The notes: generated from the letters alone by a model not told the origin. Shown: positions 17,884 to 27,990, counted from the first letter of the stretch. The stretch: DNA of 64,000 nucleotides from Bacillus sp. OV322 (GCF_900112495.1 NZ_FOMA01000001.1:620001-684000), one strand, 5' to 3'. A program made the numbers and translations.

Positions 17884-18810
17884 CTGGCGTTATACTTAGA
17901 CGTTATCTGGCTGTTGAATTGGTTCTTTGACTGCCTTCTCTTATATTGGTCAGCCGTCCTTCTGAAAAAAAGGCCTGCCCCCTGGAGAATTGGCCTTGGA
18001 GGTCTGATTGGATCATTGATCATAATTTTGGCATTTACCCCGTTTCACCTACTTGCGGATAAAGTCTATATGAAGCTTTTGTTTTCCGTTTTTATGGTAC
18101 TTGCTGTATTTGGCTTTAACAGGTTCAATGTCTTGCTTAAAGCACTTATGACTCTTTATCTTGTAACGTTTCTTTCAGGAGGAATACTGCTTGGACTGCA
18201 CTATTTCTTTCAGTCACATATTTTATCAATGCATCCTGAGAGATACCAGGGCATCAATAGATTTGGGGACCCTATGAGCTGGATGTTTGTGGTATTTGGC
18301 TTTCCGATCGCATGGCAGTTTTCTAAGCGTGCCATCGGGAACATTGAAATGACGCAGATTGCATACGAGCAAATGGCGGAAGTTTCGATTAAAATCAAGG
18401 ATTTCCACTGCAGTCTAAAGGGCTTGATTGACAGCGGAAATCAGTTGTATGATCCGATTTCCAGGGCGCCTGTCATGATTGTCTCCTTGACAGACTTAGA
18501 AAGCAGGCTGCCTGCAGATATGCTTGAACTGTTTCGGAATCCGCAGGTTTTTTTGGAAAACCAGGCGCCCATCTCTTATTCATGGGAAGACAGGATAAAA
18601 ATCATACCTGCCAAGGTGGTTGGGAAAGATCATCAGCTATTGATTGCCGTTAAACCGGATGAAATAAAAATTTTCCAAGGAGATAAAACATTTCAGTACA
18701 AAAATGGCCTAGTGTCTTTTGCTTTTCAGGAACTTTCTTCAGACGGAAGCTACCAGTGTATTATCCACCCGAAGATGCTGACGGGCATACCTATCCAAAA
18801 TGTCTCTTGA
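17884..18810 (+). CDS. spoIIGA: Pro-SigmaE processing peptidase SpoIIGA
   Basis: Membrane aspartic protease that cleaves pro-SigmaE in the mother cell after activation by SpoIIR. The protein is 308 aa if it starts at CTG 17884, 5 nt after GGAGGGGG. Then LALYLDVIWLLN aligns base for base with the B. subtilis start and the catalytic Asp in LIDSGNQLYDP falls at residue 183, as in B. subtilis. No ATG, GTG or TTG lies in frame between the ribosome site and TTG 17914, and starting at 17914 would remove part of the first membrane helix. About five membrane helices fill the first 140 residues. sigE follows after 60 bp. Confidence 0.93.
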   Translation: MALYLDVIWLLNWFFDCLLLYWSAVLLKKRPAPWRIGLGGLIGSLIIILAFTPFHLLADKVYMKLLFSVFMVLAVFGFNRFNVLLKALMTLYLVTFLSGGILLGLHYFFQSHILSMHPERYQGINRFGDPMSWMFVVFGFPIAWQFSKRAIGNIEMTQIAYEQMAEVSIKIKDFHCSLKGLIDSGNQLYDPISRAPVMIVSLTDLESRLPADMLELFRNPQVFLENQAPISYSWEDRIKIIPAKVVGKDHQLLIAVKPDEIKIFQGDKTFQYKNGLVSFAFQELSSDGSYQCIIHPKMLTGIPIQNVS

Positions 18811-18870
18811 CCTGCTGGCATAATAAATATTTATACTCGATTCCAGATCGAAATAGAAGGGAGAATCATT

Positions 18871-19590
18871 TTGAAAAAAATTATCCTTCGTATTACTTAT
18901 TATTGGTATAAGCTGCTGATGAAACTTGGTCTGAAAACAGATGAAATATTTTACATAGGGGGAAGCGAGGCATTGCCTCCGCCTCTTACAAAAGAGGAAG
19001 AGGCTATTTTGATACACAAGCTGCCTAAGGGGGATGAAACAGCAAGAGCCATGCTGATTGAACGTAATCTAAGACTCGTTGTTTATATTGCCAGAAAGTT
19101 TGAAAACACTGGAATAAATATTGAGGATCTCATCAGCATCGGAACAATTGGACTGATTAAAGCCGTTAATACATTTAATCCGGAAAAGAAAATCAAATTA
19201 GCTACATATGCCTCCCGATGCATTGAAAATGAAATTCTAATGTACCTGCGAAGAAATAATAAAATCCGTTCGGAGGTTTCATTCGATGAGCCTCTTAATA
19301 TTGACTGGGATGGAAATGAGCTGCTACTTTCCGATGTACTGGGAACGGATGAGGACATTATTACGAAAGATCTCGAAGCAAACGTGGACAGAAAGCTGCT
19401 TACTAAAGCACTTACTCAGCTGTCAGACAGGGAAAAGCAAATCATGGAGCTGCGTTTTGGGCTGGCAGGAGGCGAGGAGAAAACCCAAAAGGATGTGGCA
19501 GATATGCTTGGCATCTCCCAATCCTATATCTCTAGGCTTGAGAAGCGGATTATCAAAAGGCTAAGAAAGGAATTTAATAAGATGGTATAG
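18871..19590 (+). CDS. sigE: Pro-SigmaE, early mother-cell sigma factor
   Basis: Sigma-70 family factor that directs early mother-cell transcription. It has 239 aa from TTG 18871 behind GAAGGGAG. The first 27-29 residues (rich in Lys, Tyr and Leu) form the pro-sequence that holds it at the membrane until SpoIIGA cleaves it ahead of [11 protein letters not shown]. Region 2 has [15 protein letters not shown] and region 4 has [20 protein letters not shown]. It lies with spoIIGA in the spoIIG operon and is nearly identical in size to the B. subtilis protein. Confidence 0.98.
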   Translation: MKKIILRITYYWYKLLMKLGLKTDEIFYIGGSEALPPPLTKEEEAILIHKLPKGDETARAMLIERNLRLVVYIARKFENTGINIEDLISIGTIGLIKAVNTFNPEKKIKLATYASRCIENEILMYLRRNNKIRSEVSFDEPLNIDWDGNELLLSDVLGTDEDIITKDLEANVDRKLLTKALTQLSDREKQIMELRFGLAGGEEKTQKDVADMLGISQSYISRLEKRIIKRLRKEFNKMV

Positions 19591-19594
19591 TGTG

Positions 19595-19619
19595 AAACTT
19601 CCTCAGGGAAGTTTTTTTC
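19595..19619 (+). terminator. Terminator after sigE
   Basis: Stem AACTTCC/GGAAGTT with a 4-nt loop, then seven T. It separates spoIIG from sigG. Confidence 0.85.
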
Positions 19620-19761
19620 TTGCTCCAAGGAGGAAAGTCTTCGGGCAGGGTGCTGCCGGCCCATTGCTGCAGGAAAAAATTTTATGTTCTAAAAGCTATA
19701 CTTATCAATGGTTTGGCTAAGAAATTTGCCTGAATGAAGAAATATTGTTATATCGGCATGT

Positions 19762-19789
19762 GCATATTTTTCCTTCCCGCGGAAATACT
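19762..19789 (+). promoter_or_regulatory. SigmaF/SigmaG-type promoter of sigG
   Basis: GCATA at 19762-19766 and GGAAATACT at 19781-19789 lie 14 bp apart. Forespore promoters have a GTATA/GCATA -35 and a GGNNANNCT-like -10 at about this distance. B. subtilis sigG (spoIIIG) is transcribed first by SigmaF and then by SigmaG, so the site fits both the position and the known control. Confidence 0.75.
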
Positions 19790-19826
19790 GATTTTTGTAC
19801 AGCAGCTCCTGTGAGGAGGGAATAAT

Positions 19827-20606
19827 TTGTCTCGTAATAAAGTGGAAATCTGCGGTGTTGATACATCTAAATTACCGGTTTTGAAAAACGATGAAATGAG
19901 AAAACTCTTTAGAGAAATGCAAGATGGCGACATCTCAGCAAGAGAAAAACTGGTAAACGGAAATCTTAGACTCGTATTAAGCGTCATTCAGCGCTTTAAT
20001 AATCGGGGAGAATTTGTAGATGATCTATTTCAGGTGGGCTGTATAGGATTAATGAAATCAATTGATAACTTTGATTTAGGCCAAAATGTCAAATTCTCCA
20101 CTTATGCCGTACCGATGATCATTGGAGAAATAAGAAGGTATCTTCGGGATAATAACCCTATCAGGGTTTCGCGCTCTTTGAGGGATATCGCTTATAAAGC
20201 ACTTCAGGTCAAGGAAAAACTCATGAGCCAGACACTAAGAGAACCAACAGCAGAAGAAATAGCAAAAGAGCTTGACGTGTCTCATGAGGAAATCGTTTTT
20301 GCACTGGATGCCATTCAAGACCCTGTTTCCCTGTTTGAACCTATTTACAATGACGGGGGAGATCCCATCTATGTGCTCGATCAGTTAAGTGATGAGAAAA
20401 ACAGGGACAGTAATTGGATTGATGAAATAGCTTTGAATGAAGGCATGAGAAGGTTAAATGAGCGCGAAAAAATGATACTGCGCAAACGATTTTTCCAGGG
20501 CAAAACACAAATGGAAGTGGCTGATGAAATCGGCATATCCCAGGCCCAGGTCTCCCGTTTGGAGAAGGCGGCTATAAAGCAAATGAATAAAAATATTCAG
20601 CAATAA
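19827..20606 (+). CDS. sigG: Late forespore sigma factor SigmaG
   Basis: Sigma factor that directs late forespore genes, including those for spore protection and germination. It has 259 aa from TTG 19827 (SRNKVEICGVDTSKLPVL), behind GAGGAGGG. Region 2 is NGNLRLVLSVIQRFNNRGEF and DDLFQVGCIGLMK. Region 3 follows, and region 4 is TQMEVADEIGISQAQVSRLE. The N-terminal segment before region 2 holds the residues that in B. subtilis contact anti-sigma factor CsfB and SpoIIAB. Confidence 0.98.
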   Translation: MSRNKVEICGVDTSKLPVLKNDEMRKLFREMQDGDISAREKLVNGNLRLVLSVIQRFNNRGEFVDDLFQVGCIGLMKSIDNFDLGQNVKFSTYAVPMIIGEIRRYLRDNNPIRVSRSLRDIAYKALQVKEKLMSQTLREPTAEEIAKELDVSHEEIVFALDAIQDPVSLFEPIYNDGGDPIYVLDQLSDEKNRDSNWIDEIALNEGMRRLNEREKMILRKRFFQGKTQMEVADEIGISQAQVSRLEKAAIKQMNKNIQQ

Positions 20607-20654
20607 ACTGTTGACGAAGCATATGGGGCACGTTCAGGGCATCTAAACCTGGTT

Positions 20655-20687
20655 CCTGCCTTATCTGCTTTGCGGCAGTTTTTTTTC
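20655..20687 (+). terminator. Terminator after sigG
   Basis: CTGCC and GGCAG pair around a 13-nt loop and are followed by nine T. The stem is short but the T run is strong. Confidence 0.65.
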
Positions 20688-20795
20688 GCTAATAAACGAA
20701 AACAGGTTTTTGGTGTTTAAAATTTTTTTAACCCACATTGTCAGGTCAATCCTTACATATATTTTATAAAAGTATCATGGGGGAGCTGATTGCAT

Positions 20796-21056
20796 TTGGT
20801 AAGGATTTCCGATTTTCAAATAAAGGATATTGTCAATATCTCAGACGGCAAGAAGCTGGGCAATATGTCTGACCTTGAAATTAATGTCGACACAGGGGCG
20901 ATTGAAGCTATTATTGTGTCGAATTCCGGGAAATTAATGGGGTTTTTCGGGAGAGAGCAGGACTTAATTATTCCTTGGAGGAAAATCAAGAAAATCGGCG
21001 CAGATGTCATTCTTGTCGATTATCATAATACATTCAAAGAAAGCATCCATTCTTAG
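20796..21056 (+). CDS. ylmC: PRC-barrel protein YlmC/YmxH family
   Basis: A small protein of 86 aa with a PRC-barrel fold (IKDIVNISDGKKLGNMSDLEIN, then DLIIPWRKIKKIG). The family is found next to sigG in spore formers, and its molecular function is not established. Two in-frame TTG codons, 20790 and 20796, follow GGGGGAG. The second gives LVRISDFQ, closer to family starts and with wider spacing, so it is preferred, but the choice is open by two residues. Confidence 0.85.
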   Translation: MVRISDFQIKDIVNISDGKKLGNMSDLEINVDTGAIEAIIVSNSGKLMGFFGREQDLIIPWRKIKKIGADVILVDYHNTFKESIHS

Positions 21057-21132
21057 CGGAAATTTGTCTTTTTATAGGGTGCTCCCACCCATCATATGTT
21101 ACACTATAGAAAAAATGATGAGGTAGAATAGG

Positions 21133-21954
21133 ATGCATGAACCCTTTCAATTAAAAAATCAGCAAAGCTTTACAATAGAATCATGGAATAGCCAGCATCC
21201 GGGTTTAATTGCTGGCTTTACGACAAAAAACGGCGGTGCTGGCAAAGGTCATTTCCAAAGTCTGAATATGGGGTTTCATGTGGGAGAGGATGCGGAGGAT
21301 ACAGCCGCCAACCGGCGCATCCTGGCCCGGCAGATCGATTTTCCTTTATCCCGCTGGATAGGTGCAGAGCAGACACATGAAACAGCTTTGATAAAGGCCA
21401 AGCCAGAGGATGCAGGCAAGGGCGCGGCTGAATATGAATCAAGTTTTAAAAGGACAGACGGTTTTTATACGCGGGACAAAAATATCCTTTTGACCCTTTG
21501 CTTTGCGGACTGTGTGCCCCTTTACTTCATTGCGCCAAAACATGGAATGATCGGGGCCGCACATGCAGGCTGGAAGGGCACAGTCAGCGGGATTGCAAAG
21601 AACATGGCAGAGGCCTGGATGGAAGAAGGCATTTCCCCTGAAGATATATTTGCTGTAATCGGTCCGTCCATATGCAAGGAATGCTACAAGGTAGATAGCA
21701 GAGTTATGGACAAAGTGCAGAAATTGCTAGAAGAAAATGACGAAAAGCCATATAATTTAATCAGTGAAGGCCAATACAAGCTTGATTTGAAGGAACTTAA
21801 TAAAATCATCTTGATGAAGGCCGGTGTACCGGGAAGCCAAATAGAAGTATCTTCATACTGTACCAGCTGTGACAGCGACCTGTTTTTCTCCCACCGGCGG
21901 GATAATGGGAAAACGGGACGATTGATGAGTTTTATCGGCTGGAAGGAGGATTAG
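21133..21954 (+). CDS. ylmD: Multicopper-oxidase-like YlmD (PgeF family)
   Basis: Family DUF152/Cu-oxidase_4 protein of 273 aa. Members act as purine nucleoside phosphorylase-like or peptidoglycan editing enzymes (PgeF), so the in vivo role in this organism is uncertain. The conserved metal-binding His and Cys lie in GAEQTHETA, CFADCVPLYF and GAAHAGWKGTV. It starts at ATG 21133 behind GATGAGG. It precedes ylmE by seven bases and belongs to the ylm-divIVA group. Confidence 0.9.
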   Translation: MHEPFQLKNQQSFTIESWNSQHPGLIAGFTTKNGGAGKGHFQSLNMGFHVGEDAEDTAANRRILARQIDFPLSRWIGAEQTHETALIKAKPEDAGKGAAEYESSFKRTDGFYTRDKNILLTLCFADCVPLYFIAPKHGMIGAAHAGWKGTVSGIAKNMAEAWMEEGISPEDIFAVIGPSICKECYKVDSRVMDKVQKLLEENDEKPYNLISEGQYKLDLKELNKIILMKAGVPGSQIEVSSYCTSCDSDLFFSHRRDNGKTGRLMSFIGWKED

Positions 21955-21961
21955 TTAAACA

Positions 21962-22639
21962 TTGAAAGTGAAGGATAAGCTTGCAGATATTGAAAAAAAG
22001 ATATTGGGAGCCTGTGAACGGAGCGGACGCAGCAGAAGGGATATCCAGATTATAGCTGTCACCAAGTATGTCTCCATCCCCCGGGCTGAGGAGGCATTCG
22101 AAGCAGGAATCATGCATTTAGGTGAAAACAGGGACGAAGAGTTATTGAACAAGTACAGCGTATTAAAGGACAAGCCAGTTTGGCACTATATTGGTTCTCT
22201 ACAAACAAGAAAAGTTAAAAGTATTATAGATATAGCAGATTACATTCATTCACTTGACAGGACATCACTTGCTGCCGAGATACAAAAGAGATCATCTAAG
22301 CCCATCAGGTGCCTGGTTCAAGTCAATGTTTCCGGTGAAGAATCCAAACATGGCTTGAAGCCGGAAGAAGTCATGCCGTTTATAAAGGAGCTTCAAATGT
22401 ATGATCGAATCATTGTTGCAGGCCTGATGACAATGGCACCACTGACAGATGATGATGTCTTCATAAGAAGCTGCTTCAGGAAGCTGAAGGATCTGCAGGA
22501 TGAGATCATTACAGAGAAGTTTGCACATGCACCTTGTCTGGAACTGTCCATGGGAATGTCGAATGACTTTGAAATAGCCATTGAAGAGGGAGCTACGATG
22601 ATTCGTATAGGAACCGCTTTAGTTGGCGAAGATTCATAA
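21962..22639 (+). CDS. ylmE: Pyridoxal phosphate homeostasis protein (YggS/PLPBP family)
   Basis: PLP-binding TIM-barrel protein without known catalytic activity that buffers cellular pyridoxal phosphate. It has 225 aa from TTG 21962. The lysine that binds PLP lies in IIAVTKYVS near residue 36. Further signatures are [32 protein letters not shown] and [22 protein letters not shown] lies at the ylmD 3' end. It precedes sepF by 15 bp. Confidence 0.94.
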   Translation: MKVKDKLADIEKKILGACERSGRSRRDIQIIAVTKYVSIPRAEEAFEAGIMHLGENRDEELLNKYSVLKDKPVWHYIGSLQTRKVKSIIDIADYIHSLDRTSLAAEIQKRSSKPIRCLVQVNVSGEESKHGLKPEEVMPFIKELQMYDRIIVAGLMTMAPLTDDDVFIRSCFRKLKDLQDEIITEKFAHAPCLELSMGMSNDFEIAIEEGATMIRIGTALVGEDS

Positions 22640-22654
22640 GGAGGTCAGCAAATT

Positions 22655-23116
22655 ATGTCAATGATGTCGAAATTCAAATCTTTTTTCGCTTTGGAAGACG
22701 AATACGAGTATAGAGAAGAAGTGGTTGAAGAAGAAATGGAGGAACCGAGAATACAAAAATCATCCAAACAGCCGCAGTCTAATCAAAACCATTCTTCAGG
22801 CCAGAATGTAGTGAGCCTCCAAAGCATCCAGAAATCATCAAAGGTCGTTTTATTAGAGCCGAGGGCCTATGCGGAAGCACAGGAAGTGGCTGACCATTTA
22901 AAAAACAGGCGTGCTGTCGTGGTAAACCTGCAGAGAATCCAGCATGACCAGGCAAAACGAATTGTTGACTTCCTAAGCGGCACGGTTTATGCCATCAGCG
23001 GTGATATACAGAAAATAGGAACAGATATATTTCTTTGTACCCCTGATAATGTCGATGTTTCGGGAAATATTACGGGATTTGCATTGGAAGAGGAGTATGA
23101 AGAAGCGAGGTGGTAA
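22655..23116 (+). CDS. sepF: Cell division protein SepF
   Basis: Cytoplasmic protein that binds FtsZ and assembles into rings and tubes that anchor and align FtsZ filaments. It has 153 aa. The N-terminal membrane-binding helix is [19 protein letters not shown], an acidic and Gln/Asn-rich linker follows (about 25-60), and then the compact C-terminal domain with [30 protein letters not shown] is 8 nt before the ATG. It sits in the conserved ylmE-sepF-ylmG order. Confidence 0.96.
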   Translation: MSMMSKFKSFFALEDEYEYREEVVEEEMEEPRIQKSSKQPQSNQNHSSGQNVVSLQSIQKSSKVVLLEPRAYAEAQEVADHLKNRRAVVVNLQRIQHDQAKRIVDFLSGTVYAISGDIQKIGTDIFLCTPDNVDVSGNITGFALEEEYEEARW

Positions 23117-23122
23117 ATCATA

Positions 23123-23386
23123 ATGGGAGTATTGCTGCAAATTATTTACTATGCATTTGAGTTCTATTCCATGGCACTGGTCATCTTCATTTTGATGTCA
23201 TGGTTCCCAAAGGCCTATGAAACTGGGGTAGGCCGATTTTTATCGAAAATATGCGAGCCCTACCTGGAGCCGTTCAAAAGATTCATTCCTCCAATCGGCA
23301 TGATTGATATTTCACCGATTGTAGCCTTGCTCGTCCTCCAATTTGCCAGAGGCGGACTTCTGCAGCTGTTTAATTGGGTTCTGTAA
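23123..23386 (+). CDS. ylmG: YggT-family membrane protein YlmG
   Basis: An 87-aa membrane protein with two hydrophobic segments (about 3-25 and 63-85). In plants and bacteria the family is linked to membrane and division or nucleoid placement, but no reaction is known. The conserved [22 protein letters not shown] loop lies between the helices. It starts six bases after sepF stops. Confidence 0.93.
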   Translation: MGVLLQIIYYAFEFYSMALVIFILMSWFPKAYETGVGRFLSKICEPYLEPFKRFIPPIGMIDISPIVALLVLQFARGGLLQLFNWVL

Positions 23387-23428
23387 GCAGAAAATAGATG
23401 CTATTCACAATGGGGGAAAGGTTCTTCG

Positions 23429-24202
23429 ATGAGTATTTACCAGCATTTCAGGCCAGAGGAAAAGGACTTTATCGATACAGCGCTTGGATGGGCAGAGCAT
23501 GTTAAATCTGCTTATTCTCCAAAGCTGACGGATTTCCTTGATCCAAGACAGCAGCATATCCTTGCTTCGCTTATAGGCAAGGATGATGAGGCACGCCTGC
23601 AGTTTTTTGGAGGCAATATAAATGCAGAGAGAAAAAGAGCGCTGATATATCCCGAATATCTGGTTCCAAGTGAAGAGGACTTTCAGGTATCCCTGTATGC
23701 CGTACATTACCCTGCGAAATTCGTTACCCTGGAACACAGGCAAATTTTGGGTACACTGATGTCCATTGGCTTAAAAAGAGAAAAATTTGGAGATATCCTC
23801 ATTACGGGAGAAACTGTTCAATTTCTTGCTGCACAGGAGATCGACCACTATCTGGAAATGAACCTTGAAAGAATTGGGAAGTCATCGGTCTCCATTCAAA
23901 AAATCTCTATGGATCAAATATTGGACCTGCAGGAAAACTGGCAGGAGCAGATGGTGACAGTCAGTTCAATGCGGCTCGATGCCGTTTTGTCTTCTGTTAT
24001 AAATCTCTCAAGACAAAAGGCACAGGTTCTTATTTCTTCCGGAAAAGTGAAAGTCAATTTCAAAGAAACCGAAAATGCATCGGTCCTTTGTGAAGAGGGA
24101 GATACCCTTTCAGCAAGGGGATTCGGCCGTGTAAGGATATTGTCGGTTGAAGGAAAAACTAAAAAAGATAAATGGCGAATCCTGGTGGGCCGCCAAAAAT
24201 AA
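23429..24202 (+). CDS. ylmH: S4-domain RNA-binding protein YlmH
   Basis: A 257-aa RNA-binding protein with a C-terminal S4 domain (RLDAVLSSVINLSRQKAQVLISSGKVKVN, about 180-210). In B. subtilis YlmH was shown to assist rescue of stalled 50S subunits in the same pathway as RqcH, whose gene is also in this window. The N-terminal part has EEKDFIDTALGWA and RAL.PEY motifs. ATG 23429 follows GGGGGAAAGG. divIVA follows. Confidence 0.92.
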   Translation: MSIYQHFRPEEKDFIDTALGWAEHVKSAYSPKLTDFLDPRQQHILASLIGKDDEARLQFFGGNINAERKRALIYPEYLVPSEEDFQVSLYAVHYPAKFVTLEHRQILGTLMSIGLKREKFGDILITGETVQFLAAQEIDHYLEMNLERIGKSSVSIQKISMDQILDLQENWQEQMVTVSSMRLDAVLSSVINLSRQKAQVLISSGKVKVNFKETENASVLCEEGDTLSARGFGRVRILSVEGKTKKDKWRILVGRQK

Positions 24203-24315
24203 ATGACACATAAGAAGGATTTACAAAGCTTTTGTCGAAACGTAGAATAGATGAATGAAGTTATCCTTATAAATCGCTTCTGTCTAAGGAAGAGAAATTG
24301 TTTTGGAGGTGCCCT

Positions 24316-24819
24316 ATGCCCTTAACCCCGATAGATATACATAATAAGGAATTCAATAAAGGATTCCGCGGGTATGATGAAGATGAAGTTAATGAATTTC
24401 TTGATCAGATTATAAAAGATTACGAGATTATCCTGAGGGAGAAAAGAGAGCTCGAGGATAAACTTAACGAAGTCCATGACCGCCTGGGCCACTTCACTAG
24501 TATTGAAGGGACTTTGAATAAATCAATCCTCGTAGCGCAGGAAGCAGCGGAAGAGCTGAAAAGGAATGCGCAGAAAGAAGCTAAGCTCATCATAAAAGAA
24601 GCAGAAAAAAATGCGGACAGGATTGTAAATGATTCCCTGACCAAAGCAAGGAAAATTGCAATGGATATAGAGGAACTGAAAAAACAGTCTAAAGTATTCC
24701 GTACAAGATTCAAAATGCTTGTTGCTGCACAGCTTGATTTGCTGGATAATGACGATTGGGATCACCTGATGGAATATCAGACAGATGCTGCAGAGTTAAC
24801 CAAAGAAGAGGAAATGTAG
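24316..24819 (+). CDS. divIVA: Cell pole and septum protein DivIVA
   Basis: Coiled-coil scaffold that binds negatively curved membrane at septa and poles and places the Min system. It has 167 aa from ATG 24316, behind GGAGGTG. The start includes FNKGFRGYDEDEVNEFLDQ, with Phe17 and Arg18 at the positions that insert into membrane in B. subtilis. Two coiled-coil segments (about 30-60 and 70-130) are rich in Ala, Glu and Lys. It closes the ylm-divIVA group. Confidence 0.97.
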   Translation: MPLTPIDIHNKEFNKGFRGYDEDEVNEFLDQIIKDYEIILREKRELEDKLNEVHDRLGHFTSIEGTLNKSILVAQEAAEELKRNAQKEAKLIIKEAEKNADRIVNDSLTKARKIAMDIEELKKQSKVFRTRFKMLVAAQLDLLDNDDWDHLMEYQTDAAELTKEEEM

Positions 24820-24827
24820 AGGAAAAC

Positions 24828-24857
24828 TTGACTGATTGCCATGCTTTCGCATATAAT
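24828..24857 (+). promoter_or_regulatory. SigmaA promoter of the ileS leader
   Basis: TTGACT at 24828-24833 and TATAAT at 24852-24857 with an 18-bp spacer. It starts just after divIVA and drives the T-box leader. Confidence 0.85.
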
Positions 24858-24874
24858 TTTTTACAACACAATTA

Positions 24875-25160
24875 AGAAACGACACGTTGAAAGGGACAGT
24901 AGATTTCTCTGAATTCTATAACCAGCGAAACAGGGATAGTGAAAGCCTGCCATATAGAAGAGAATTCGAAAATCACCCTGGAGTTCCAAGTCGAACCTGC
25001 CTTAAGGCATAAGTAAACAAGGCGTCACATTCACGTTACGAATGCTAGAGAGGATGTATTGTATGGCCAGCAATTAGCCTGCTTATATCTAACCAGGGTG
25101 GTACCGCGGGAAGCAAGCTTTCTCGTCCCTATTTTCATAGGGATGAGAGGGCTTTTTTTG
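24875..25160 (+). ncRNA. T-box leader of ileS (tRNA-Ile sensor)
   Basis: A tRNA-sensing leader between divIVA and ileS. The T-box core AGGGTGGTACCGCG is at 25095-25108 and pairs with an uncharged tRNA CCA end through TGG. A terminator, CTCGTCCCT/AGGGATGAG plus T run, spans about 25123-25158. The stem I part (24890-24985) includes an AGTA-like box near 24899. The codon ATC at 24972-24974, followed by A, is the likely specifier and codes for Ile, matching the gene. Uncharged tRNA-Ile should favour the antiterminator. Confidence 0.93.
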
Positions 25161-25221
25161 CGTGCTGCGCTAATTTTCGTATTTGTTTCACAGAGTTGAA
25201 AATCAGGATGGAGGAATAATT

Positions 25222-27990
25222 ATGGAATTCAAAAATACATTATTGATGCCTAAAACAGAATTTCCGATGCGCGGCAATCTGCCGAAAAGAGAACCAGAAA
25301 TGCAAGAATCATGGAAAGAAATGGATATATACAGCAAGGTTCAGGAAAAAACAAAAGACCGTCCGATGTTTATCCTTCATGACGGACCTCCATATGCAAA
25401 CGGTGATATCCACATGGGCCATGCACTGAACAAGGTGCTTAAGGATTTTATCGTCCGCTTTAAGTCCATGAGCGGCTATAATGCCCCATATGTTCCAGGA
25501 TGGGATACGCACGGTCTGCCAATTGAAACAGCGTTGACTAAAAAAGGTGTTAAACGCAAAGAAATGACAGTGGCTGAGTTCCGCAGATTATGCGAAGAGT
25601 ATGCATATCAGCAAATCGACAATCAGCGTGAACAATTCAAGCGTCTTGGAGTGCGGGGCGACTGGAACAATCCTTATGTTACTTTGAAGCCTGAATATGA
25701 GGCACAGCAAATCAAGGTCTTCGGTGAAATGGCGAATAAGGGATATATCTATAAAGGCCGCAAGCCAGTTTATTGGTCTCCTTCAAGTGAATCTGCACTT
25801 GCAGAAGCTGAAATTGAATATCAGGATAAGAAATCTGCTTCCATATATGTAGCTTTTGAGGTTTCCGACGGCAAAGGTGCAGTTGAAGAAGGAACAAAAA
25901 TTGTTATTTGGACTACTACTCCTTGGACCATCCCTGCCAATCTTGGGATCTCGGTACACCCTGACTTGAATTACGTTGTGGTTCAGGTGGGAGAGGAAAA
26001 ATTCCTTGTTGCAGAGGCTTTGCTGGAAAATGTTTCACAGACAATTCCGTGGGAAAATCCTCAAATCATCAAGACTGTAAAAGGAAAAGATCTTGAAAGA
26101 GTGATTGCTAAGCATCCTCTTTACGGACGTGAATCACTTGTAATGCTGGGTGAACACGTAACGACAGATGCAGGAACAGGCTGTGTGCATACTGCACCAG
26201 GACATGGTGAAGATGACTTTATCGTAGGTCAGAAATATGGTCTTGATGTACTTTGCCCGGTTGATGAAAAAGGATATATGACAGAAGAAGCAGGTGAATT
26301 TGCAGGTTTATTTTATGATTCAGCAAACAAGCCGATTACTGAAAAGCTTAAAGAAACCGGCGCGCTATTGAAGCTTGAGTTTATTACACACTCTTATCCG
26401 CATGATTGGCGTACAAAAAAGCCGACAATCTTCCGGGCAACAGCGCAATGGTTTGCTTCCATTAAAGATTTCCGGGGCGAGCTTCTTCAGGCAGTTAAAG
26501 ATACAAAATGGGTCCCTGCATGGGGGGAAACCCGTCTTTATAATATGGTGCGTGACCGCGGGGACTGGTGTATTTCCCGTCAGCGCGCATGGGGAGTGCC
26601 TATTCCGGTATTTTATGCGGAAAATGGCGATCCAATCATTACTGAAGAAACGATTGATCATATCTCAAGCTTGTTCAGAGAGCATGGCTCCAATGTCTGG
26701 TTTGAGCGTGATGCGAAAGATTTGCTTCCTGAAGGATTCACTCACAGCGGCAGCCCTAATGGAGAATTTACTAAAGAAACCGATATTATGGATGTCTGGT
26801 TTGATTCGGGATCTTCACATCAAGCCGTTCTTGAAGAAAGAAGCGATCTCAAGCGTCCAGCTGACCTCTACCTGGAAGGCTCTGACCAATACAGAGGCTG
26901 GTTTAACTCATCTCTTTCCACTTCTGTTGCTGTTACCGGTAAAGCTCCATATAAAGGTGTTTTAAGCCACGGTTTTGCACTCGACGGAGAGGGAAGGAAG
27001 ATGAGCAAATCAATCGGCAATGTAGTGGTTCCCGAGAAGGTAATGAACCAGCTTGGTGCTGATATCCTTCGTTTATGGGTTGCTTCTGTTGATTACCAGG
27101 CAGATGTCCGTGTTTCTGACCCGATTTTAAAGCAAGTGGCTGAGGTTTACCGCAAAATCCGCAATACCTTCCGCTTCCTTTTAGGAAATCTCGATGGCTT
27201 CAATCCTGTATCTGATAAAGTGGATGTGCAAAGCCTTAAGGAAGTAGACCAGTATATGCTGGTTAAATTAAATAAACTGATTTCATCAGTGAAACAGGGC
27301 TATGAGAATTACGAATTTGCCAACATTTATCATTTGGTGAATAATTTCTGTACCCTTGATCTGAGCGCTTTTTACTTGGATTATGCAAAAGACATTTTAT
27401 ATTGTGAGGCACCAGACGGAACAGAACGGAAGGCGATTCAGACAGTTCTTTATGAAGTCCTTGTCAGCCTTGCTAAGCTGGTATCTCCAATTCTCCCTCA
27501 TACAGCAGATGAAGTCTGGGCTTATATCCCTGGGGCTGAAGAAGAAAGCGTCCAGCTGACATTAATGCCTGAGGGCAGAACTTTGGAAAATGCAGAAGCA
27601 CTTGAAGAAAAATGGAGTGCCTTTATGGATCTTCGCAATGATGTGCTAAAAGCACTCGAAGAAGCCCGCAATAAAAAGATTATCGGAAAATCACTGAATG
27701 CAAAAGTTGCAGTTTATGTGAATGAAAAAACCAAGCAACTGCTTAACAGCATCGAAGAAAGCTTTGAACAGCTTTTCATCGTTTCTGCATTTGAAGTAAG
27801 CGACATCGAAAAAGCACCAGAAGGCGCATTAAGTCTGGAGCATGCAACAATCACAGTGACAAAAGCTGAAGGTGAAACATGTGAACGCTGCTGGAATGTT
27901 ACAGAGGAAGTGGGCCAGGTTGAAGAGTATCCTACACTTTGCCCAAGATGTGCTTCTGTCATCAAAGATTACTACGAACCACAGCAGTAA
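25222..27990 (+). CDS. ileS: Isoleucyl-tRNA synthetase IleS
   Basis: Class I synthetase that charges tRNA-Ile, with editing of Val. It has 922 aa from ATG 25222, behind GGAGGA. The ATP motif HMGH is at 64-67 and KMSKS at 593-597. The CP1 editing domain lies between and includes [12 protein letters not shown] zinc-finger end uses CERCWN and CPRCASV. An earlier in-frame start at 25183 would extend into the leader and is not needed. It is controlled by the T-box leader and closed by a strong terminator. Confidence 0.99.
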   Translation: MEFKNTLLMPKTEFPMRGNLPKREPEMQESWKEMDIYSKVQEKTKDRPMFILHDGPPYANGDIHMGHALNKVLKDFIVRFKSMSGYNAPYVPGWDTHGLPIETALTKKGVKRKEMTVAEFRRLCEEYAYQQIDNQREQFKRLGVRGDWNNPYVTLKPEYEAQQIKVFGEMANKGYIYKGRKPVYWSPSSESALAEAEIEYQDKKSASIYVAFEVSDGKGAVEEGTKIVIWTTTPWTIPANLGISVHPDLNYVVVQVGEEKFLVAEALLENVSQTIPWENPQIIKTVKGKDLERVIAKHPLYGRESLVMLGEHVTTDAGTGCVHTAPGHGEDDFIVGQKYGLDVLCPVDEKGYMTEEAGEFAGLFYDSANKPITEKLKETGALLKLEFITHSYPHDWRTKKPTIFRATAQWFASIKDFRGELLQAVKDTKWVPAWGETRLYNMVRDRGDWCISRQRAWGVPIPVFYAENGDPIITEETIDHISSLFREHGSNVWFERDAKDLLPEGFTHSGSPNGEFTKETDIMDVWFDSGSSHQAVLEERSDLKRPADLYLEGSDQYRGWFNSSLSTSVAVTGKAPYKGVLSHGFALDGEGRKMSKSIGNVVVPEKVMNQLGADILRLWVASVDYQADVRVSDPILKQVAEVYRKIRNTFRFLLGNLDGFNPVSDKVDVQSLKEVDQYMLVKLNKLISSVKQGYENYEFANIYHLVNNFCTLDLSAFYLDYAKDILYCEAPDGTERKAIQTVLYEVLVSLAKLVSPILPHTADEVWAYIPGAEEESVQLTLMPEGRTLENAEALEEKWSAFMDLRNDVLKALEEARNKKIIGKSLNAKVAVYVNEKTKQLLNSIEESFEQLFIVSAFEVSDIEKAPEGALSLEHATITVTKAEGETCERCWNVTEEVGQVEEYPTLCPRCASVIKDYYEPQQ

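Noticed and set aside
26375-26965. A 196-codon open frame in another plus-strand frame within ileS
   Set aside because: It lies wholly inside the conserved ileS catalytic region, has no ribosome site and resembles no family.
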